A DNA stretch of 64,000 bases. It comes from Pseudomonas sp. efr-133-TYG-5. GTDB taxonomy: Bacteria; Pseudomonadota; Gammaproteobacteria; Pseudomonadales; Pseudomonadaceae. Where the stretch lies: assembly GCF_030209175.1 (NCBI RefSeq), contig NZ_JARVSM010000001.1:868001-932000 (forward strand), in the 5' to 3' direction. Position 1 is the first letter of the stretch. Every line of letters begins with the position of its first letter. Positions 60,359 to 64,000 of this stretch are shown here, piece after piece. Both the position numbers and the translations under genes were made by a program. The notes beneath the pieces were generated by a model. It saw only the letters and a list, made by a program, of their open reading frames with translations. It did not search any database and was not told where the DNA came from.

Positions 60359-60759
60359 TGAACAGCAAAGCCATTCTGAGTCAGGTGGAAATCCGCAAGA
60401 TCCTCGATGCCGCGCGCAACGAGGCGCTGCACAACCAATGGCCGGTGAGCCTCGCCGTGGTGGATGACGGCGGCCATCCCCTGGCCCTCGAACGCCTCGA
60501 CGGCGCATCGCCGATCAGCGCCTACATCGCCACGGAAAAAGCCCGCACCGCCGCGCTTGGCCGGCGCGAATCAAAAGGCTATGAGGACATGGTCAACGGC
60601 GGCCGCCATGCCTTTCTGTCGGCACCGCTGCTGACGTCGCTCGAGGGCGGCGTGCCGATTGTCTTCGACGGCCAGGTGATCGGCGCCATCGGCGTCTCCG
60701 GGGTCAAGGCCGAGCAGGACGCGCAGGTGGCCAAGGCCGGAGCGCTGGCACTGGGCTGA
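60358..60759 (+). CDS. glcG: GlcG/HbpS family protein
   Basis: This 133-residue protein of the GlcG/HbpS family has no assigned enzymatic role; members may bind haem or help cofactor-containing complexes. LAVVDDGGHPLALERLDGASPISAYIATEKARTAA and GGVPIVFDGQVIGAIGVSG are typical. It ends the glc unit; glcB and glcA, present in the E. coli operon, are absent, and so is glcC in the flanking genes. Confidence 0.92.
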   Translation: MNSKAILSQVEIRKILDAARNEALHNQWPVSLAVVDDGGHPLALERLDGASPISAYIATEKARTAALGRRESKGYEDMVNGGRHAFLSAPLLTSLEGGVPIVFDGQVIGAIGVSGVKAEQDAQVAKAGALALG

Positions 60760-60781
60760 CGGTCAATTCGCAGGCGAAAAA

Positions 60782-60802
60782 AACCGCCCTTGCGGGGCGG
60801 TT
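60782..60802. terminator. candidate terminator after glcG
   Basis: The stem AACCGCCC / GGGCGGTT with a five-base loop follows glcG by 22 bases. The A-tract precedes it, so it would work best on the minus strand; on the plus strand there is no U-tract after the stem, which weakens the call. Confidence 0.45.
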
Positions 60803-61030
60803 CTGGTACGCCGTAGCGGGTGGGCTCGGGCTGTGTATGTCTCACCTCATGTGTCCTCAGCGCCGCCGAACATTTGAACAAAGTGTGATCCAGTTCAAAT
60901 TCGCCAGGGCGAAGCGCGAGCCTCTTCACTATGCTTTTCGCCATTGGGCTCAGCGGATTGCAGAAGATCTGAACAAAACGCCGAGCGCATTGTTCCAGAT
61001 GCGCATGACACCCGGATCAAGGACGAGCAA

Positions 61031-63652
61031 ATGGATATTTCCACCGCTGCAGCTCCCCTCCCCACCCCGCAACGCGCGGTCACCCGGCGCCTGGCCTTCG
61101 CCGTAAGCCTGCTGTTTGTCGTCGGCGTGTTTGCCGCGGTCAGCGCCCTGTTCAGTATCGCCCGGCACCTCGACGCCGAGGATGTCAGCCAGAACCAGTT
61201 CTACTCGGCGCGGGCACTGGAGAACCGCATCACCGCGTCGAAAAGCTACATCACCAGTTATGCCTACTGGACCACGGCCTACGAACACCTGCACGACCAG
61301 ATCGATACGCAATGGGCGTTCACCGAGCAGAACATCGGCAAGACCCTGTTCACCAGCGACGGCTACGAAGGCGTGTTCGTTCTTGACCGGCAACGCACCA
61401 AGTACGCAGTCATCCGCGGCCAGTTGCTCGACGCGGACATATCCTCGTTCCTCAAGGTGCCGGCCGCCACGCTGGTGGATCAGGTGCACAGCCAGGCCAA
61501 CATCGCCGACCCCATCAGCACGTACACCTTGTTCGAGGGCTGGCCGGCGCTGGTCACGGCGGCGGCGATCATTCCCAACGATGAACGGCCACTGGGCGAT
61601 CCACAGCAGACCTCTGTGCTGGTCTTCGTCGACCAATTGACCCCGACCAAATTGCGCAAGATCGGCAGCGCTTATGGCCTGAACAATCTGACCCTCGCCC
61701 CCGACGAAACCATTGCCGCCGATCAGCCAAGGGTGGCCCTGGACAGCACCGGCTACAGCCTCATCGAGGACCTCGAGCGGCCCGGCCGGCAACTGTTGTG
61801 GTCGTTGCTGCCGCCGCTCGCGGTCACTCTGGTGGTGCTGACGCTGTTGACCGCGTACTTCTTTCGCCATGCCATGCGCTCCTCGCGCTACGTCGACCAG
61901 AGCTTCGACACGATGCAGGCGACCAACCAGGCACTGGCAGCCGCCAACCGTGCCCTGGAGGCCAGCGAAGAGCGCTTTCGAGCCGTGGCCGAGGCCGCGT
62001 CGGACTGGATCTGGGAGGTCGACCAGCACCTGGCCCTGACCTATCTCTCGGCACGCTTCAGCGAGGTGACCGGCTATGACCAGGCGCAATGGCTGGGCCA
62101 GGATATTGGCCAGCTGCTCTTTTGCGACACCACACCACTGGAGCTGTGGCTGAAGAAACTGACGGAGGCCAGCCCGACCAGCGACCTGCGTTGCACCTAC
62201 CGCGACCGATCCGGCCAGCAACGCCACTGTCGCCTCTCCGCCCGCCCGATCTTCGACCAGCAGACCGTCGTCGGCTTTCGCGGCACCGCCAGCGACATCA
62301 CTGACGAAGTGGCGGCACATGCGCAGATCCAGCACCTGTCGATGCACGACGCGCTTACCGGCCTGCCCAATCGCAACAAACTCGCGCGTTATCTGGATGA
62401 AGCACTGCTGCTCAAGGAACACGCGCCGCCCCTGTCGCTGCTGATGATCGACCTGGACAATTTCAAGCCGATCAACGATTCCCTGGGCCATCCGGCCGGC
62501 GATGCCGTGTTGCAGGAAGTCGCCGCGCGCCTGCGCGAATGCACCCGCGATCACGACATCGTCGCCCGCCTCGGTGGCGACGAGTTCGTGGTGGTGCTCA
62601 ACGGCATGGACACCCATCATGAAATCGACAAATTCTGCACCCGCCTGATCGGCAACCTGCATCAGCCGGTGCTCTTCGAGCAGCATCCGCTGCACATCGG
62701 TGCCAGCGTCGGCATCGCCCTGAGCCGGCGCCAGGGCTTCGTGCCTACGGAACTGATCCGTTGCGCGGATATCGCCCTGTATCAGGCCAAATCCGAAGGC
62801 AAGAACACCTGGTGCTATTTCGAAGCGCACATGAGCGATCAGATCCAGACACGTCGGCAAATGGAGGACGATCTGCGCCGGGCGCTGGTCAACGATGAGT
62901 TCGTCCTGCACTACCAGCCGCGCTACAAGATCGATGGCAAGCAGATCGTCTCGGTCGAGGCCCTGGTGCGCTGGCAACATCCGACCAAGGGCCTGCTCGG
63001 CCCGGACGTGTTCATTCCCCTCGCCGAACAGACCGACCTGATCGTTCCGCTCGGCCGCTGGGTGCTGCGTGAGGCCTGCGAAACGGCGCTGACCTGGCCG
63101 CAGGACATCCTGCTCTCGGTCAACCTGTCACCCGCGCAGTTCGCCCACAGCGATGTGGTCGAAGATGTACGCCAGGTGCTGGTCGGCACGCGCTTGCCGG
63201 CCAGTCGCCTGGAACTGGAAATCACCGAAAACGTCATGCTCAACGACACCGATGGTGCGCTGACCACGATGAATGCACTGAAGGAACTGGGGGTGCGCCT
63301 GAACATGGATGACTTCGGCACCGGCTATTCGTCGCTGGGCTATCTGCGTGCCTATCCGTTCGACGGGATCAAGATCGACAAGCGTTTCATCGCCTCCATC
63401 AGCAGCGGCGCCAATGACCGCGCGGTGGTACAGGCGATCATCGGCCTGGGCAAGGCCATGGGCCTGACGGTGACGGCCGAGGGCGTCGAAACCGAGGAGC
63501 AACTGGACATCCTCGGCAGGGATCAATGCAACGAAGTGCAGGGTTACTTCATGAGTCGCCCCGTCGACAAAACGGCGTTCGCGCTGTTGCTGCACGCTTC
63601 CAGAAACGTGCAGCCGGAGCCCTCGCGACACAGGAAAGGCCGCGTCACCTGA
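61031..63652 (+). CDS. CHASE4-like/PAS sensor with GGDEF and EAL domains
   Basis: This 873-residue inner-membrane protein has a helix near residues 22-44 (LAFAVSLLFVVGVFAAVSALF), a periplasmic sensor of about 210 residues that looks like CHASE4 (ITASKSYITSYAYWTTAYEHLHD), and a second helix near 260-280. A PAS domain follows (about 300-430; ASDWIWEVDQHLALTYLSARFSEVTGY), then GGDEF with intact GGDEF at 515-519 and inhibition site RDHD at 506-509, then EAL with EAL at 643-645, LEITENVM, MDDFGTGYSSLGYL and AEGVET. Both catalytic sites look complete, so it can make and break c-di-GMP; the net activity is unknown. AAGGA lies eight bases before the chosen ATG. Confidence 0.92.
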   Translation: MDISTAAAPLPTPQRAVTRRLAFAVSLLFVVGVFAAVSALFSIARHLDAEDVSQNQFYSARALENRITASKSYITSYAYWTTAYEHLHDQIDTQWAFTEQNIGKTLFTSDGYEGVFVLDRQRTKYAVIRGQLLDADISSFLKVPAATLVDQVHSQANIADPISTYTLFEGWPALVTAAAIIPNDERPLGDPQQTSVLVFVDQLTPTKLRKIGSAYGLNNLTLAPDETIAADQPRVALDSTGYSLIEDLERPGRQLLWSLLPPLAVTLVVLTLLTAYFFRHAMRSSRYVDQSFDTMQATNQALAAANRALEASEERFRAVAEAASDWIWEVDQHLALTYLSARFSEVTGYDQAQWLGQDIGQLLFCDTTPLELWLKKLTEASPTSDLRCTYRDRSGQQRHCRLSARPIFDQQTVVGFRGTASDITDEVAAHAQIQHLSMHDALTGLPNRNKLARYLDEALLLKEHAPPLSLLMIDLDNFKPINDSLGHPAGDAVLQEVAARLRECTRDHDIVARLGGDEFVVVLNGMDTHHEIDKFCTRLIGNLHQPVLFEQHPLHIGASVGIALSRRQGFVPTELIRCADIALYQAKSEGKNTWCYFEAHMSDQIQTRRQMEDDLRRALVNDEFVLHYQPRYKIDGKQIVSVEALVRWQHPTKGLLGPDVFIPLAEQTDLIVPLGRWVLREACETALTWPQDILLSVNLSPAQFAHSDVVEDVRQVLVGTRLPASRLELEITENVMLNDTDGALTTMNALKELGVRLNMDDFGTGYSSLGYLRAYPFDGIKIDKRFIASISSGANDRAVVQAIIGLGKAMGLTVTAEGVETEEQLDILGRDQCNEVQGYFMSRPVDKTAFALLLHASRNVQPEPSRHRKGRVT

Positions 63653-63670
63653 GCGGCCTCGAGCGCACAA

Positions 63671-64000
63671 TCACTTGCGCTTGCCACCGGGCAGCACGGC
63701 ACCCAGCACCTGCTTCGCCGTCTGCACGATCACCCCGGCTTCATCAGGGTCGCCCTTGAGCAGCGTCGTGGCGAACTTCTTCGCCTGTTCCAACTTGATA
63801 TGCGGTGGCAGCGGCGGCACGTTCGGGTCGGTCTTGAACTCGATCACCACCGGCACCTCCGACGCCAGCGCCTGCTCCCAGGCCGCTGCAACGTCCTCTT
63901 CGCGATCAACGAAGATCCCCTTCAGGCCGATGGAAATGGCGAACAGGTGATACGGCACGTCCGGAATGCTTTGCGAGGCGACAAATTTCGGATCGCCCTC
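63671..64000 (-). CDS. thiamine-diphosphate-dependent enzyme, C-terminal part (PoxB/acetolactate-synthase-like)
   Basis: Only the last 110 residues of a longer minus-strand gene lie inside the window. The segment has the C-terminal pattern of ThDP enzymes of the pyruvate-oxidase/acetolactate-synthase group: ISIGLKGIFVDREEDVAAAWEQALASEVPVVIEFKTDPNVPPLPPHI. The catalytic and cofactor domains would lie beyond base 64000, so the reaction cannot be specified. Confidence 0.8.
   Translation of the reverse strand, partial: EGDPKFVASQSIPDVPYHLFAISIGLKGIFVDREEDVAAAWEQALASEVPVVIEFKTDPNVPPLPPHIKLEQAKKFATTLLKGDPDEAGVIVQTAKQVLGAVLPGGKRK

Noticed and set aside
60950..62980. A 676-codon open frame on the minus strand opposite the GGDEF/EAL gene.
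   Set aside because: Same reason: the plus-strand protein has all its catalytic motifs, the antisense frame has none.
1..64000. CRISPR arrays, insertion sequences, prophage or integrative-element genes.
   Set aside because: No direct repeat-spacer pattern, no transposase or integrase and no phage structural gene was recognised in any frame.

Overview
The window looks like chromosome from a fluorescens-group Pseudomonas. It has high GC, dense coding on both strands, many amino-acid ABC transporters and LysR/GntR/AraC/MocR regulators, membrane PQQ glucose dehydrogenase next to OprB, a D-galactose dehydrogenase closely resembling the P. fluorescens enzyme as I remember it, a glcDEFG operon and several c-di-GMP enzymes. 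I see no rRNA, complete tRNA, CRISPR array, prophage or insertion sequence. A gene is cut at each end: gamma-glutamyltransferase at the left and a thiamine-diphosphate enzyme at the right.

Layout. 0-4.4 kb: a GntR regulator, a polar amino-acid ABC transporter and a cytosolic gamma-glutamyltransferase, apparently one uptake-and-hydrolysis operon. 4.5-11.8 kb: single genes (MarR-GNAT fusion, small lipoprotein, isochorismatase-fold hydrolase, diguanylate cyclase, galactose dehydrogenase, zinc alcohol dehydrogenase). 11.8-16.1 kb: LysR divergent from an RraA-type aldolase, an aminotransferase and a dicarboxylate/glutamate symporter, a plausible import-transaminate-cleave pathway. 16.5-20.4 kb: gcd and oprB, periplasmic glucose oxidation plus sugar porin. 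21.1-23.8 kb: a NemR-like repressor, a DJ-1/PfpI protein and an Old Yellow Enzyme sharing one operator motif, an electrophile response. 24-28 kb: folE, lipoprotein, SDR, a small DUF6482-like protein and an FeS (6-4) photolyase, with matching paired TGTACA-type boxes before folE and before the lipoprotein, suggesting light control.

28-38.6 kb: a soluble four-PAS hybrid histidine kinase, a lower-GC orphan gene with a possible OGG/HhH-GPD fold, two methyltransferases, TspO, an esterase, a second diguanylate cyclase and a small P-loop kinase gene. 38.6-41.5 kb: a betaine-type binding protein, a PhyH dioxygenase and a divergent LysR. 41.6-49.6 kb: two divergent units, an APC permease plus an ABC transporter with a Tat-type binding protein, and MocR regulator, D-amino-acid-dehydrogenase-like oxidase and RidA; together they look like a complete uptake and oxidation pathway for an unidentified amino acid. 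49.7-54.8 kb: a threonine-dehydratase-like enzyme divergent from AraC, then a binding protein, a permease and a flavin monooxygenase without a local ATPase. 55-60.8 kb: ProP-like MFS transporter and glcDEFG (glycolate oxidation). 61-64 kb: a CHASE4-like/PAS/GGDEF/EAL protein and the truncated ThDP enzyme.

All functions are read from motifs, length, remembered homologues and gene order; no search was run.
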